A stretch of 64,000 nt of DNA, from NCBI RefSeq assembly GCF_041153465.1, contig NZ_CP154858.1:1178001-1242000 (forward strand), read 5' to 3'. Within the stretch, counting starts at the first letter, position 1. Each line of letters opens with the position of its first letter. The notes beneath the pieces were generated by a model, which saw only the letters and a list, made by a program, of their open reading frames with translations, searched no databases and was not told where the DNA came from. Shown in pieces: positions 34,900 through 44,435 of this stretch. This DNA comes from Thermohahella caldifontis. GTDB lineage: Bacteria; Pseudomonadota; Gammaproteobacteria; Pseudomonadales; Oleiphilaceae. The position numbers and the translations under genes were made by a program.

Positions 34900-35517
34900 T
34901 CATGCTTTCCCGGCTTCCAGAATCTGCCTGACAGGCCTGTAGGTCGTTCGGTACTCGTCCAGAACCCCCAACCTTGCCAGTGCCTCCAGATGCGCTGCTG
35001 TCGGATAGCCCTTGTGGGCGGCAAAACCATAGCCGGGGAACTGCCTGTCCAGGTCAATCATCCATTGGTCCCGGTGAACCTTGGCCAGTATGGATGCGGC
35101 GGAAATGGCGGGGACTTTCTGATCCCCCTTGACGACTGCCGTTGCGGGAACCCCGAAGGCGGGTGCCCGGTTACCGTCCACATACACGTGCTGCGGCGTG
35201 ATGGACAGCTGCGCCACAGCCCTTTGCATCGCCAGAAAGGTGGCCTGAAGAATATTGAGGCGATCAATCTCCCGGGCAGACGCTTCCGCAATCGCCCATG
35301 CCAGAGCCTTTTCGCGGATTTCTTCGGCCAGCGCCTCCCTTTTTCGTTCGGTCAGCTTCTTGGAGTCCGCCAGTCCGCTGATCGGCCTGTCCGGATCCAG
35401 AATCACCGCAGCGGCAACCACCGGACCGATCAGTGGCCCCCTGCCTACCTCATCCACACCGCACAGCCTGACCGGCTCCGGTGTTTCCGGATCCAGAAAG
35501 GAGAGCTGTTCAGACAC
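34900..35517 (-). CDS. rnhB: Ribonuclease HII
   Basis: Cuts RNA in RNA-DNA hybrids and removes single ribonucleotides from DNA. The 205 residues show CGVDEVGRGPLIGPV with the first active-site Asp and Glu, and HVYVDGN and SAASILAKVHRD further on. GTG start at 35517, overlapping the lpxB stop by 8 bp. It closes the lpxD-fabZ-lpxA-lpxB-rnhB order known from E. coli. Confidence 0.96.
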   Translation of the reverse strand: MSEQLSFLDPETPEPVRLCGVDEVGRGPLIGPVVAAAVILDPDRPISGLADSKKLTERKREALAEEIREKALAWAIAEASAREIDRLNILQATFLAMQRAVAQLSITPQHVYVDGNRAPAFGVPATAVVKGDQKVPAISAASILAKVHRDQWMIDLDRQFPGYGFAAHKGYPTAAHLEALARLGVLDEYRTTYRPVRQILEAGKA

Positions 35518-36694
35518 GAGGTGCCTCCTTCAGGAGAGATGCAACGGCATCCGCAGCCTTCTCACTGGCGTTGAGCCTCAGCTGACGGTGAATCTCGGTG
35601 AATGTCTGTTGCAACGCCGCAGCCGCTTCGGGTTTCAGCCGTTCCAGTACAGCCGTTGCCAGTCGTTCCGGTACGGCAGCATGCTGAAGAAGCTCGGGTA
35701 CCAGCTCCCGTCCCGCCAGGAGGTTGGGCAGCGATACCCAAGGTACTTGGATGAGCCGGCGCATGATCCAGTAGGTCAGCAATGCCAGACGATAGGCCAC
35801 GACCATGGGCTTCTTCAGCAACATGGCCTCCAGTGTGGCCGTCCCGGAAGCCAGCAGCACCACGTCGGCCGCCATCATCGCGGTGCGGGACTGACCTTCG
35901 ATCAGGGTTACCGGAAGCGTGCCGCCCAATGCTTGCAGCAAGCCGGCAATCTGAGCCTTTCGGTCCGCATTGACGGCAGGTATCACGAAATGGACATCTC
36001 CCCGCCGTTGATGAATACGCACCAGCGTTTCCATGAATACCGGACCGATACGGCTGACCTCGCCATGCCGGGAACCGGGAAGGATGGCCACTACCGGTCT
36101 GTCCTGAGGAAGGTTCAGCGCGTGCCGGGCCTGCACCACATCCGGCCGTAAGGGCAACTCGTCTGCCAGCGGATGGCCGACACAGACGGCCCGGACACCA
36201 TGCTCGCGATAAAAGTCCACCTCGAACGGGAACAGGGTCAGCATGCAGTCCACAGCTTTGCGGATGGTCTTGATCCGACCCTGGCGCCATGCCCAGACCG
36301 AAGGGCTGACATAATGCACCGTCGGTATTCCGGCCGCCCGGAGCGGTTTCTCCAGGCGCAGATTGAAATCCGGCGCATCAATGCCGATGAACACATCCGG
36401 CCGGTCTCCGCTGAAGTGATCCAGCAGGCCTCTGCGGATGGCAAACAGCTCCCTCAGGCGTCCCAGCACCTCCACCAGCCCCATGACGGAAAGCCGCTCC
36501 ATGGGATACAGGCTGACCATCCCCTCGGCACACATGAGGGGCCCGCCGATGCCGGTAAAGCGCGCTTGAGGATAACGGGCTTTCAGGGCGCGGATCAGGC
36601 CGGCGCCGAGGATGTCCCCGGAAGCCTCACCCGCAACCAGACCAAAATGCGGACGGGCGCCCGGGGACGGGGTGTGTTCAGCGGACGATACCAC
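35510..36694 (-). CDS. lpxB: Lipid-A-disaccharide synthase
   Basis: Joins UDP-2,3-diacylglucosamine and lipid X to form the lipid A disaccharide. Motifs GLVAGEASGDILGAGLI, TGIGGPLM and the C-terminal glycosyltransferase region with VVAYRLALLTYWIM are present. I use GTG at 36694 (394 residues), which overlaps the lpxA end by 17 bp; a TTG at 36721 is also open. Neither has a strong ribosome site, so translational coupling to lpxA is likely. Confidence 0.95.
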   Translation of the reverse strand: MVSSAEHTPSPGARPHFGLVAGEASGDILGAGLIRALKARYPQARFTGIGGPLMCAEGMVSLYPMERLSVMGLVEVLGRLRELFAIRRGLLDHFSGDRPDVFIGIDAPDFNLRLEKPLRAAGIPTVHYVSPSVWAWRQGRIKTIRKAVDCMLTLFPFEVDFYREHGVRAVCVGHPLADELPLRPDVVQARHALNLPQDRPVVAILPGSRHGEVSRIGPVFMETLVRIHQRRGDVHFVIPAVNADRKAQIAGLLQALGGTLPVTLIEGQSRTAMMAADVVLLASGTATLEAMLLKKPMVVAYRLALLTYWIMRRLIQVPWVSLPNLLAGRELVPELLQHAAVPERLATAVLERLKPEAAAALQQTFTEIHRQLRLNASEKAADAVASLLKEAPRV

Positions 36695-37451
36695 GGGTGG
36701 CCCGCCGGAGGCTGTCCACAAAGACCTGGATCATGGGCTCATCACCGGATTCTTCCAGTATCCGGGAAATGGCCTCGTCCAGCGTCAACCCCTGACGATA
36801 AACACGCTTGTAGGCGTTCTTGAGCGTACGGATCTGCTCGGGAGAAAAACCTCTGCGCCTCAGTCCTTCCACATTCAGACCATGCGGCTTGGCCGATTGC
36901 CCGCTGGCCATGACGAAGGCGGGGATGTCCTTGAGGACAATACTACCCCCTCCGGCCATGCTGTGTGCGCCGATGTGGCAGAACTGATGCACCATCGTAC
37001 CGCCGCCCAGAATGGCGTGATCATCTACCGTCACATGCCCGGCCAGTGTGGCCATGTTGGCCAGAATGACGTGATCACCGATACGGCAGTCGTGTGCCAC
37101 ATGAACATATGCCATCAGCAGGTTGTGACTGCCCATGCGGGTCACGCCCTCATCCTGAACCGTGCCCCGGTGCAGCGTGCAGTTTTCCCGGATCACGTTG
37201 TGGTCGCCGATCTCGAGGCGGGTCGGCTCTCCCTTGTACTTCTTGTCCTGACAAGCCTCGCCCACGGAAGCAAACTGAAAGATTTCGTTGTGCCTGCCAA
37301 TATGGGTCGGTCCCTTGACCACCACATGAGAGTGAATCACTGTACCGGTGTCAATGGACACATCGGGGCCAATGACGGAAAAGGGGCCCACCTCAACATC
37401 CGGAGCCAGTTCGGCCCGCGGATCAACAATCGCCTGGGGATGAATCGCCAT
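36678..37451 (-). CDS. lpxA: UDP-N-acetylglucosamine acyltransferase
   Basis: First step of lipid A synthesis, transferring a 3-hydroxyacyl chain from ACP. The 257-residue left-handed beta helix shows hexapeptide repeats (IVDPRAEL, VGPFSVIG) and the catalytic His in VAHDCRIGDHV. ATG at 37451 lies 3 bp after the fabZ stop. A TTG two codons upstream is ignored. Confidence 0.97.
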   Translation of the reverse strand: MAIHPQAIVDPRAELAPDVEVGPFSVIGPDVSIDTGTVIHSHVVVKGPTHIGRHNEIFQFASVGEACQDKKYKGEPTRLEIGDHNVIRENCTLHRGTVQDEGVTRMGSHNLLMAYVHVAHDCRIGDHVILANMATLAGHVTVDDHAILGGGTMVHQFCHIGAHSMAGGGSIVLKDIPAFVMASGQSAKPHGLNVEGLRRRGFSPEQIRTLKNAYKRVYRQGLTLDEAISRILEESGDEPMIQVFVDSLRRATRGIVR

Positions 37452-37453
37452 CG

Positions 37454-37894
37454 TCAAATACTTCTCTCTGCTGTCAGAATCTCCGCACTGCAGACCAGCT
37501 GCCCGTCCACACGGGCCTCGCAGGCAAATTTCCAGATACCGCGCTTGTCCATGATGAAGTTGGCATCCATGACCAGCTGGTCTCCCGGGATCACCGGGCG
37601 CTTGAAGCGAACCTTGTCCGCCCCGGCAAGATAATACGTGAAACCGTCGGCAGGTTTCTTGCCAACGGTCACAAAGCCCAGCACACCGGCCACCTGAGCC
37701 ATGGCCTCGATGATCAGGACGCCCGGCATGATGGGATTACCCGGAAAGTGCCCGGTAAAGCAGGGCTCGTTCACAGTCACGTTCTTGATGCCGCGGGCGC
37801 GCTTGCCGGGCTCCACCTCGAGTATCCGGTCCACCAGCAGAAAAGGATAGCGATGCGGCAGATACTCGAACAGTTCATTGATCTGGATGGTCAT
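37454..37894 (-). CDS. fabZ: 3-hydroxyacyl-[acyl-carrier-protein] dehydratase FabZ
   Basis: Dehydrates 3-hydroxyacyl-ACP in fatty acid synthesis and competes with LpxA for the same pool. The 146-residue hot-dog protein has LPHRYPFLLVDRI, the catalytic GHFPGNPIMPGVLIIEA and RFKRPVIPGDQL. ATG at 37894 matches homologues; the open frame extends 59 codons further into lpxD but without similarity. Start lies 7 bp after lpxD. Confidence 0.96.
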   Translation of the reverse strand: MTIQINELFEYLPHRYPFLLVDRILEVEPGKRARGIKNVTVNEPCFTGHFPGNPIMPGVLIIEAMAQVAGVLGFVTVGKKPADGFTYYLAGADKVRFKRPVIPGDQLVMDANFIMDKRGIWKFACEARVDGQLVCSAEILTAERSI

Positions 37895-37901
37895 GGTGAG
37901 T

Positions 37902-38993
37902 TCAATCCTCGGATTCTTGAGAGCGGCTTCCGGAAGCCAGTTGCCGGATGGCCTTTTCCAGGGCCGTGACCTTTCTGGCCAGCTTGTCCAACTGGTGGAA
38001 ACGTGCCACATTGCGGCGCCATTGTGCATTGGGCTCGACCGCAGTGCCGGACGAGTAGGTTCCCGGTTCATGAATGGAATGGGAGACCAGGGTCATGCCC
38101 GTGATCTGAACCCCGTCGCAGAGAGTCAGATGGCCCGCGATACCCACACCACCGCCTATCATGCAGTGCGAACCGACGGTCGTACTGCCGGCAATCCCCG
38201 AGCATGCCGCCATAACCGTATGTTTGCCGACCCTGACGTTGTGTGCAATCTGGATCTGATTATCGAGTTTGACGCCATCCTCGATGACTGTATCACTGAG
38301 GGCACCCCGGTCAATGGTGGTATTGGCACCGATTTCGACATCATTGCCGATCCGCACACCGCCAATCTGGGCAATCTTGTAAAAGCCCGGAGAAAGATCC
38401 TTTCTGGCGCTCTGACGGGACAGGTCACCGAACGCCGGGGCAAACCCGAAGCCGTCCGAACCGATGACCACACCGCTGTGAACAATGACGCGATCCCCCA
38501 CCGTCACACCGTGATAAAGTGTCACATGCGGGTAAAGATGACAATCTTCGCCCACCATTGAGCCGGTGCCGATGAAGCAGCCGGCATCAATGCGTGTCCG
38601 CGCACCAATCCGGGCACCCGCCTCCACCACCACGTTGGGGCCGATCGACACACCCTCCCCGATCACGGCAGCCTCATCCACGGTGGCAGAAGGATGAATC
38701 CCCTCTGCGCGTTCAGCCTCCCGGGAGACAAACAACCGGGACGCGAGGGCGTAACCCAGATAGGGATTGCCCATGACCAGCGCCGCCGAAGGCACCTGCT
38801 CCGCCAGATCGGGCGCCACAATGACCGCAAGGGCACGGGTATGTGCCAGTTTCGGTACGTAGGTCGGGTTCGCGATAAAGCTCACCTCATCCGGACCGGC
38901 TGCATCCAGTGTATTCAGCCCGCGCACCGGTGCATCCGGATTACCCCGCAGTTCGGCACCGATCTGTTCCGCCAATGACCTGAGCGTCAGCAT
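37902..38993 (-). CDS. lpxD: UDP-3-O-acylglucosamine N-acyltransferase
   Basis: Third lipid A enzyme, adding the N-linked acyl chain. The 363-residue trimeric beta helix has an N-terminal uridine-binding domain (LRSLAEQIGAELRG), many hexapeptide repeats and the catalytic His region IQIAHNVRVGKH. A C-terminal charged helix (LDKLARKVTALEKAIRQL) probably forms the trimer tail. Starts 4 bp after skp. Confidence 0.96.
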   Translation of the reverse strand: MLTLRSLAEQIGAELRGNPDAPVRGLNTLDAAGPDEVSFIANPTYVPKLAHTRALAVIVAPDLAEQVPSAALVMGNPYLGYALASRLFVSREAERAEGIHPSATVDEAAVIGEGVSIGPNVVVEAGARIGARTRIDAGCFIGTGSMVGEDCHLYPHVTLYHGVTVGDRVIVHSGVVIGSDGFGFAPAFGDLSRQSARKDLSPGFYKIAQIGGVRIGNDVEIGANTTIDRGALSDTVIEDGVKLDNQIQIAHNVRVGKHTVMAACSGIAGSTTVGSHCMIGGGVGIAGHLTLCDGVQITGMTLVSHSIHEPGTYSSGTAVEPNAQWRRNVARFHQLDKLARKVTALEKAIRQLASGSRSQESED

Positions 38994-38997
38994 GACG

Positions 38998-39498
38998 TCA
39001 CTTCTGTGCGTTGAGCTGCTTGATCAGCTCCGGAGTGATATCCAGTGCCGGTTTGACATGGATAACGGACTGTCTGGGCAGAACCAGGTCATAGTTGCCC
39101 TTCTCAATCAGCGCCTGAAGTGCCTTCTGGAGCCGAGGCTCGGATTCACGGATAAACGCTTCCTGACGCTGGGATATCTGCCCCTGATACTTGCGCTTGA
39201 GATATTCGAAATCCTGAACCTTGGCATCGAACTCGCTCTTGAGACGGGCCTTTTCCGTTTCACTCAGGATCGCAGCATCTTTCTGAAGCCGATCACGCAG
39301 CTTCTGCGCTTCCTCCCCCAGTTTGCGGATTTCCTCTTCCTTGCCGGCAAACTCCTTTTTCAACTGCTTGGTATATTCCTGAGCCGCATCGGATGCCATG
39401 AGTGCACCACGATAATCCACCACGGCCACCTTGAGCTCTGCCATGGCCTGCCCGGCCAGAAACAGGGCAAAGAATACGCCCATCATTCGCTTCATCAT
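38998..39498 (-). CDS. skp: Periplasmic chaperone Skp/OmpH family
   Basis: Holds unfolded outer membrane proteins on their way to BamA. The 166 residues have a signal peptide ending at GQAMA (about residue 20), the VAVVDYRGAL start of the trimer body, and long Lys/Glu-rich helices (about 45-120) that form the tentacles. Two ATGs at 39498 and 39495 are both possible. Located between bamA and lpxD as in E. coli. Confidence 0.93.
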   Translation of the reverse strand: MMKRMMGVFFALFLAGQAMAELKVAVVDYRGALMASDAAQEYTKQLKKEFAGKEEEIRKLGEEAQKLRDRLQKDAAILSETEKARLKSEFDAKVQDFEYLKRKYQGQISQRQEAFIRESEPRLQKALQALIEKGNYDLVLPRQSVIHVKPALDITPELIKQLNAQK

Positions 39499-39530
39499 GT
39501 GTCTGTCTCCTTGTTATGATTGACGCCGGG

Positions 39531-41861
39531 TCAGAAAGTCTGCCCCAGCATGAACTGGAAGAACTGCGTATTGTCCCCATCCTTCTTCCGGATGGCCTTG
39601 CCCAGGCTGAAGGACAGGGGGCCCACTGGGGTGATCCAGGCCAGCGAGACCCCCGCCGAGACGCGCAGCTCATCCAGCGCCGGATCGAATCCCCGGTCGG
39701 TATCAAACACGTTCCCCGCGTCCAGGAACAGCGCGCTGCGCACTGCGGACCGGTCTTCCAGCAGTGCAAAGGGGAAAATCAGCTCGAGACTGAATTCGGT
39801 CAGCAGGTTCCCGCCAAACGGATCGCCGGACTGATCCGGATCCAGCGCATCCGGCGTGCCCCGCAGACCCAGACTGGAGTTCTCGAAGCCACGCACGGAA
39901 CCGAAACCGCCGGCATAGTAATGCTCATAGAAGGGCAGCGATGCCGTTGAGCCATACGCATTGCCATAGGCCAGGTTGGTGCGCTGCCGGACCACCCACT
40001 CGTGACTGTCTGACAGGGGAACATAGTAATCCGATTCATACTGCACTTTGTAGTACGTCAGGTCCGAAAGTTTCGGTAACGTGATGTCCGCCCCCAGTGT
40101 CTGTGACCAGCCCTGCGTGGGATAAACCCCCTTGTTCAGCGTGGAGCGGGTCCAGCTTCCGGTGATCAGGACCGCATCGAACTTGTTGCCGTTGGTGTTG
40201 ATGAAATCGGTGATTTCCTGAGCCGGATAGGTGCCCAGCTTGATGTTGCGGCTTTCCGCCTGCAGACCGAAACGCAGCCGGCTCACCCGGTCGATGGGAT
40301 AGCCGAAGGTCATCGCCGCCCCCAGATTGTCCGAACTGTAGGAGGAAATGTCCGAGGCCTCGTAGTCAGTCTCCTTGTAGAACACCCGGAAACCGCGGCT
40401 GACTCCGTCAATGGTGAAGAACGGGTTCGTGTACGACAGATTGGCGCTCTTGACACTGGCGCTGCGGTTGAGACCAAAGGATACACTGCGACCGGTACCG
40501 AAAAAGTTCTTTTCCGTCACGCTGACACCCAGCAGCAGGCCGTCACTCTGCGAGAAACCCATGCTGGCGCTGAGGCTGCCGGTGGGTTGTTCTTCCACGG
40601 TGTAGTTGACGTCAATGAGGTCATCATGGCCGGGCACGAGCGGGGTATCCACGGACACGGTCTTGAAGAATCCCAGACGGTCAAGGCGCGTCTTGGAGGC
40701 TTCGATCAGATCGCTGTTGGCAGGCGCAGCTTCCATCTGCAGCATTTGCTGACGCAGCACCTCATCCGCCGTGGAGACATTGCCGTTGAAATTGATGCGC
40801 CGCACATAGGTCCGCTTGCCCGGGTCCACATAGTAGGTCACGGTAGCGGTCTTGTCTTCCTCGTGTGGCGTCGGGATGGCCGATACCGTGGCAAAGGTAT
40901 AACCTTCGGCGCCCAGCTTCTTGCTGATGAGGTCGGCATAGAAGTTGACCTGCTTCTGATTGAACACTTCGCCGGGCTCCAGCCGGATCAGCTCGCGCAG
41001 CTCGGCCTCGGGCACGATGAGATCGCCCTTGAGGGCCACGTCACGAATGCGGTACTGCGGCCCCTCCGTCACATCCACCGTGATGTACACCTGCTCGCGG
41101 TCCGGACTGATGGAAACCTCGGTGGAATCGATGGTGGCCTTGATATAGCCATGATCCAGATACCAGTTGCGGATCTTCTCCAGATCACCGGCCAGCTTCT
41201 GCCGGGAATACTTGTCCGAATTGAACACGTTGGCCCAGAATCCGGTTGTCTCCAGATCCAGCAAATCCGTCAGAGTGCCGTCATCCACGTCCTTGTTGCC
41301 GACAATATTCAGGTGGTGAATGGTCGCAACGGGCCCTTCCTTGATCTCGATGCGGATCTTGACCCGGTTGCCGGTCTGCTTTTCCGTGCTGGCCTCCACA
41401 CGGGCACTGTAACGCCCCTGCTCGATATAGCTTTTCAGCAGTTCCAACTCGATCTGCTTCAGGGTGGACAGGCGGAAGACCCTGCCCTCTTCGAGCCCAG
41501 CAGCCTTCAGAGCCTTGAGCAGCTGATCGGTCTCGATGTTCTTGTTGCCTTCAATATCGATCTTGCTGATGGCCGGTCGTTCCTGTACCTGAACCACCAG
41601 CACATTGCCGTCCCGACCGACACGGATATCCCGGAACAGCCCTGTCTTGAACAGATCCCGGATCGCCCGCGCGGTATCGGCCGGGTCCACGTCGTCACCG
41701 AGCTCGATATTCAGTGCATTGATGACCCGACCTGCCGATACGCGCTGAAGGCCTTCCACCCGGATATCATCCACCGGAAACGCCGACGCCGTGCCGGCCA
41801 GCAGCCACAATCCCAGGATCATGGCCCCTTTACTGAATACATTTACCTTGGCGTGCCTCAC
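39531..41861 (-). CDS. bamA: Outer membrane protein assembly factor BamA
   Basis: Central channel of the BAM machine. At 776 residues it has a signal peptide ending near TASAF, five POTRA domains (from VDDIRVEGLQRVSAGRV onward), and a C-terminal 16-strand barrel ending QFMLGQTF. The VRGF lid-lock motif is seen in GGFGSVRGFENSS. The start is GTG at 41861, supported by AGGGGAG just upstream. Confidence 0.97.
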   Translation of the reverse strand: MRHAKVNVFSKGAMILGLWLLAGTASAFPVDDIRVEGLQRVSAGRVINALNIELGDDVDPADTARAIRDLFKTGLFRDIRVGRDGNVLVVQVQERPAISKIDIEGNKNIETDQLLKALKAAGLEEGRVFRLSTLKQIELELLKSYIEQGRYSARVEASTEKQTGNRVKIRIEIKEGPVATIHHLNIVGNKDVDDGTLTDLLDLETTGFWANVFNSDKYSRQKLAGDLEKIRNWYLDHGYIKATIDSTEVSISPDREQVYITVDVTEGPQYRIRDVALKGDLIVPEAELRELIRLEPGEVFNQKQVNFYADLISKKLGAEGYTFATVSAIPTPHEEDKTATVTYYVDPGKRTYVRRINFNGNVSTADEVLRQQMLQMEAAPANSDLIEASKTRLDRLGFFKTVSVDTPLVPGHDDLIDVNYTVEEQPTGSLSASMGFSQSDGLLLGVSVTEKNFFGTGRSVSFGLNRSASVKSANLSYTNPFFTIDGVSRGFRVFYKETDYEASDISSYSSDNLGAAMTFGYPIDRVSRLRFGLQAESRNIKLGTYPAQEITDFINTNGNKFDAVLITGSWTRSTLNKGVYPTQGWSQTLGADITLPKLSDLTYYKVQYESDYYVPLSDSHEWVVRQRTNLAYGNAYGSTASLPFYEHYYAGGFGSVRGFENSSLGLRGTPDALDPDQSGDPFGGNLLTEFSLELIFPFALLEDRSAVRSALFLDAGNVFDTDRGFDPALDELRVSAGVSLAWITPVGPLSFSLGKAIRKKDGDNTQFFQFMLGQTF

Positions 41862-41885
41862 TGGCTCCCCTACTTCAAACAGGAT

Positions 41886-43241
41886 TTAAAGGCGAGCGAT
41901 ATCGTTGAATATCGCCAGAAACATCAGGGCCCCGATCAGCGCCATGCCGATGCGGATTCCCATCATCTGCGCCGCCTCGGACAGCGGGCGCCCACGCAGG
42001 ATTTCAATGCTGTAAAAGAGAATGTGCCCGCCGTCGAGCACCGGAATGGGCAGGATATTCAGCACCGCCAGCGTGATACTGAGCTGGGCCAGAAAGGTCA
42101 GAAAACTGTCCAGCCCCATGCTGGCGGTGGCTCCGGCCACCTTGGCAATGGTAATCGGCCCGCCGATATTTTCGACGGAAATCATGCCCACCAGCATTTT
42201 TTTCATGGAGTCCAGCGTCAGCCACGTCATGTCCACAGTCTGCCGCCAGCCTTCTGCCACCGCTTCGAGCGGGCCATAGTGGACCGTACGGAGCATGGCT
42301 TCAGGCCACTGCGGTGCGCGCACCTGAGCACCGATGCGGCCAATGGAGCGACCTTCATGCTCAACCGTCTGGGGCACCACCCGCAATGTCAGCGTCTCGT
42401 CCCGGCGCTGAACAGTCATGTCCAGGGGCACGCCCGCAGAAGCCTGAACCCGTTCAACCAGTTCCATCCAGTCGGTCACGGGCTCACCTTCGATGGACAG
42501 CACTCTGTCTCCCGCCTTCAGGCCCGCTTCTTCGGCGACACTGCCCGGAACCACAGCCCCGATTACTGGCTCCAGGGCCGGCCGCCAGGGCTTGAGCCCC
42601 AGCGCCCGGATGGGATCCGGTTGGGCCTCGCCCTGCAGCCAGTTGCGCACCGCAAGACTGAAATCCCTGCTTTCGCTCCCTTCAAGCGGTCTCAACCGGA
42701 TCACCAGCTCTCCGGTCTCGCCCAGCCGTTCAATCAAACGGATGTTGACATCATTCCAGTCCAGGACCGGCTCATTGTCGATGGACTCGATTACCCACCC
42801 CTCAGGAATACCCGCCTCGGCAGCCGGGGATTCCGGCAGCACCTCACCGACCACAGGCAGCACCTTGGTGGTACCACCGAACGCGACGACCGCATACACA
42901 ACAATGGCCAGCAGAAAATTGGCCAGCGGGCCGGCCGCCGCAATGGCGATACGGGCCCAGGGCGACTTGCGGTTGAATGCGGCGTGCACCTCGTCCGGTG
43001 CCACCGGACCTTCGCGCTCGTCCAGCATTTTCACATAGCCGCCCAGTGGGATGGCGGCGATCACATATTCAACGCCATCGCGACCGTGCCAGATCCAGAG
43101 CGGCGCGCCAAAACCGACAGAGAAGCGAATCACCTTCACGCCCAGTTTGCGGGCAACCCAGAAGTGCCCGTATTCGTGAAAGGTGACCAGTACGCCCAGC
43201 GTGACCACCAGCGCCAGCACGGTATGCAGAAGTTCAAGCAT
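41886..43241 (-). CDS. rseP: RIP zinc metalloprotease RseP
   Basis: Site-2 protease of the inner membrane that cleaves anti-sigma factor RseA to release sigma-E. The 451 residues show the zinc motif HEYGHF in the first helix, two periplasmic PDZ domains (IGAVVPGSVAEEAGLKAG in the second) and the NILPIPVLDGG motif. Located between dxr and bamA, the standard order. Confidence 0.96.
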   Translation of the reverse strand: MLELLHTVLALVVTLGVLVTFHEYGHFWVARKLGVKVIRFSVGFGAPLWIWHGRDGVEYVIAAIPLGGYVKMLDEREGPVAPDEVHAAFNRKSPWARIAIAAAGPLANFLLAIVVYAVVAFGGTTKVLPVVGEVLPESPAAEAGIPEGWVIESIDNEPVLDWNDVNIRLIERLGETGELVIRLRPLEGSESRDFSLAVRNWLQGEAQPDPIRALGLKPWRPALEPVIGAVVPGSVAEEAGLKAGDRVLSIEGEPVTDWMELVERVQASAGVPLDMTVQRRDETLTLRVVPQTVEHEGRSIGRIGAQVRAPQWPEAMLRTVHYGPLEAVAEGWRQTVDMTWLTLDSMKKMLVGMISVENIGGPITIAKVAGATASMGLDSFLTFLAQLSITLAVLNILPIPVLDGGHILFYSIEILRGRPLSEAAQMMGIRIGMALIGALMFLAIFNDIARL

Positions 43242-43244
43242 GAT

Positions 43245-44435
43245 TCATGACCTGTTCCCGGAGTGTTTGGCAATCCATTCACTGGCCGCTCGTCTCGCCC
43301 AGTCATCCGCCTCAAGTACCGCTTCCACCGAGACAGCGGCAAAATTATCCAGTTTCTCCAGGGTGGATTCCAGTACATGAGCAATTGTTAAAAATCCGAT
43401 GCGCTCATTGAGAAAGGCCTCTACCGCCACCTCATTGGCCGCATTGAGTACGGCAGGGGCCACCCCGCCCGCTTCAAACGCCCGCGCAGCCAGTGGCAGG
43501 CAGCGAAATACTTCCGGTTCCGGCGTCTCGAAGGTCAGTGATCGGGCTGCGAACAGATCCAGCGGCGCGACGCCCGCCTCCAGACGGTCGGGCCAGGCCA
43601 GGCCATAGGCGATGGGTGTACGCATGTCCGGCGCACCCAGTTGAGCCACCACGGAGCCATCCAGATAGCGGACAGCCGAATGCACGATGCTCTGGGGATG
43701 AATATGCACATCAATATCCGAGGGACTGAGACCAAAGAGCCAGCAGGCTTCGATCAGTTCCAGCCCTTTGTTCATCAGCGTGGCACTATCTACCGAGATC
43801 TTGCGTCCCATGGACCAGTTGGGATGGGCGCAGGCCTCTGCCGGGGTGACATCACCAAGCTGTTCGGCCGTGCGTCCCCTGAACGGCCCGCCCGATGCGG
43901 TGAGTACAATACCCCGGACGCCATGGGACCTGAGATCAGGCCGGCGCCAGAGCTGCTGGGCTTCGGCGGGCAACGCCTGAAAAATGGCATTGTGTTCGCT
44001 GTCCACGGGCAAAAGCTCCGTCCGGTGACGGGCGACTTCGGCCATGAACAACTCACCGGCCATCACCAGCGATTCCTTGTTGGCCAGCAACACCCGGCAG
44101 CCCTGCTTCACCGCTTCCAGTGCAGGCAGCAATCCCGCCGCTCCCACAATGGCAGCGACCACAATATCCGGGCGGGTCAAACGGATCAGCTCGACGGCCG
44201 CATCTTCGCCCTGGAGAACCCGAGCCACCTCCGCGACGTCCGAAACGTCCACGGCAGGGTCGGTCACCGCAACCCACGGGCACCGGTGTGCCTGCGCAAT
44301 ACGAGCCAGTGCATCCGTCTGCCGGTGTGCCGTCGCCCCGACCAGTTCAAAGGTTTCGGGATGGCGTGCGAGAATATCCAGAGTACTCTGGCCGATGGAA
44401 CCGGTTGCGCCGAGAATGACAACCCGCCGGGTCAC
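43245..44435 (-). CDS. dxr: 1-deoxy-D-xylulose-5-phosphate reductoisomerase
   Basis: Second enzyme of the MEP isoprenoid pathway, NADPH dependent. The 396 residues show ILGATGSIGQSTLDIL, LLANKESLVMAGELF, DSEHNAIFQ and SASGGPF-like TASGGPF. I use GTG at 44435, which overlaps the cdsA stop by 4 bp and gives the E. coli-like length (398); a TTG four codons upstream is possible. Supplies precursors for UppS next door. Confidence 0.95.
   Translation of the reverse strand: MTRRVVILGATGSIGQSTLDILARHPETFELVGATAHRQTDALARIAQAHRCPWVAVTDPAVDVSDVAEVARVLQGEDAAVELIRLTRPDIVVAAIVGAAGLLPALEAVKQGCRVLLANKESLVMAGELFMAEVARHRTELLPVDSEHNAIFQALPAEAQQLWRRPDLRSHGVRGIVLTASGGPFRGRTAEQLGDVTPAEACAHPNWSMGRKISVDSATLMNKGLELIEACWLFGLSPSDIDVHIHPQSIVHSAVRYLDGSVVAQLGAPDMRTPIAYGLAWPDRLEAGVAPLDLFAARSLTFETPEPEVFRCLPLAARAFEAGGVAPAVLNAANEVAVEAFLNERIGFLTIAHVLESTLEKLDNFAAVSVEAVLEADDWARRAASEWIAKHSGNRS

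Noticed and set aside
40587..43250. 887-codon open frame on the plus strand opposite bamA and rseP
   Set aside because: It is antisense to two certain genes and shows no domain; long mirror frames are usual in G+C-rich genes. The same applies to 31733-33079, 50678-52897, 53084-54946, 21970-23568, 12536-14047 and 61539-63497.
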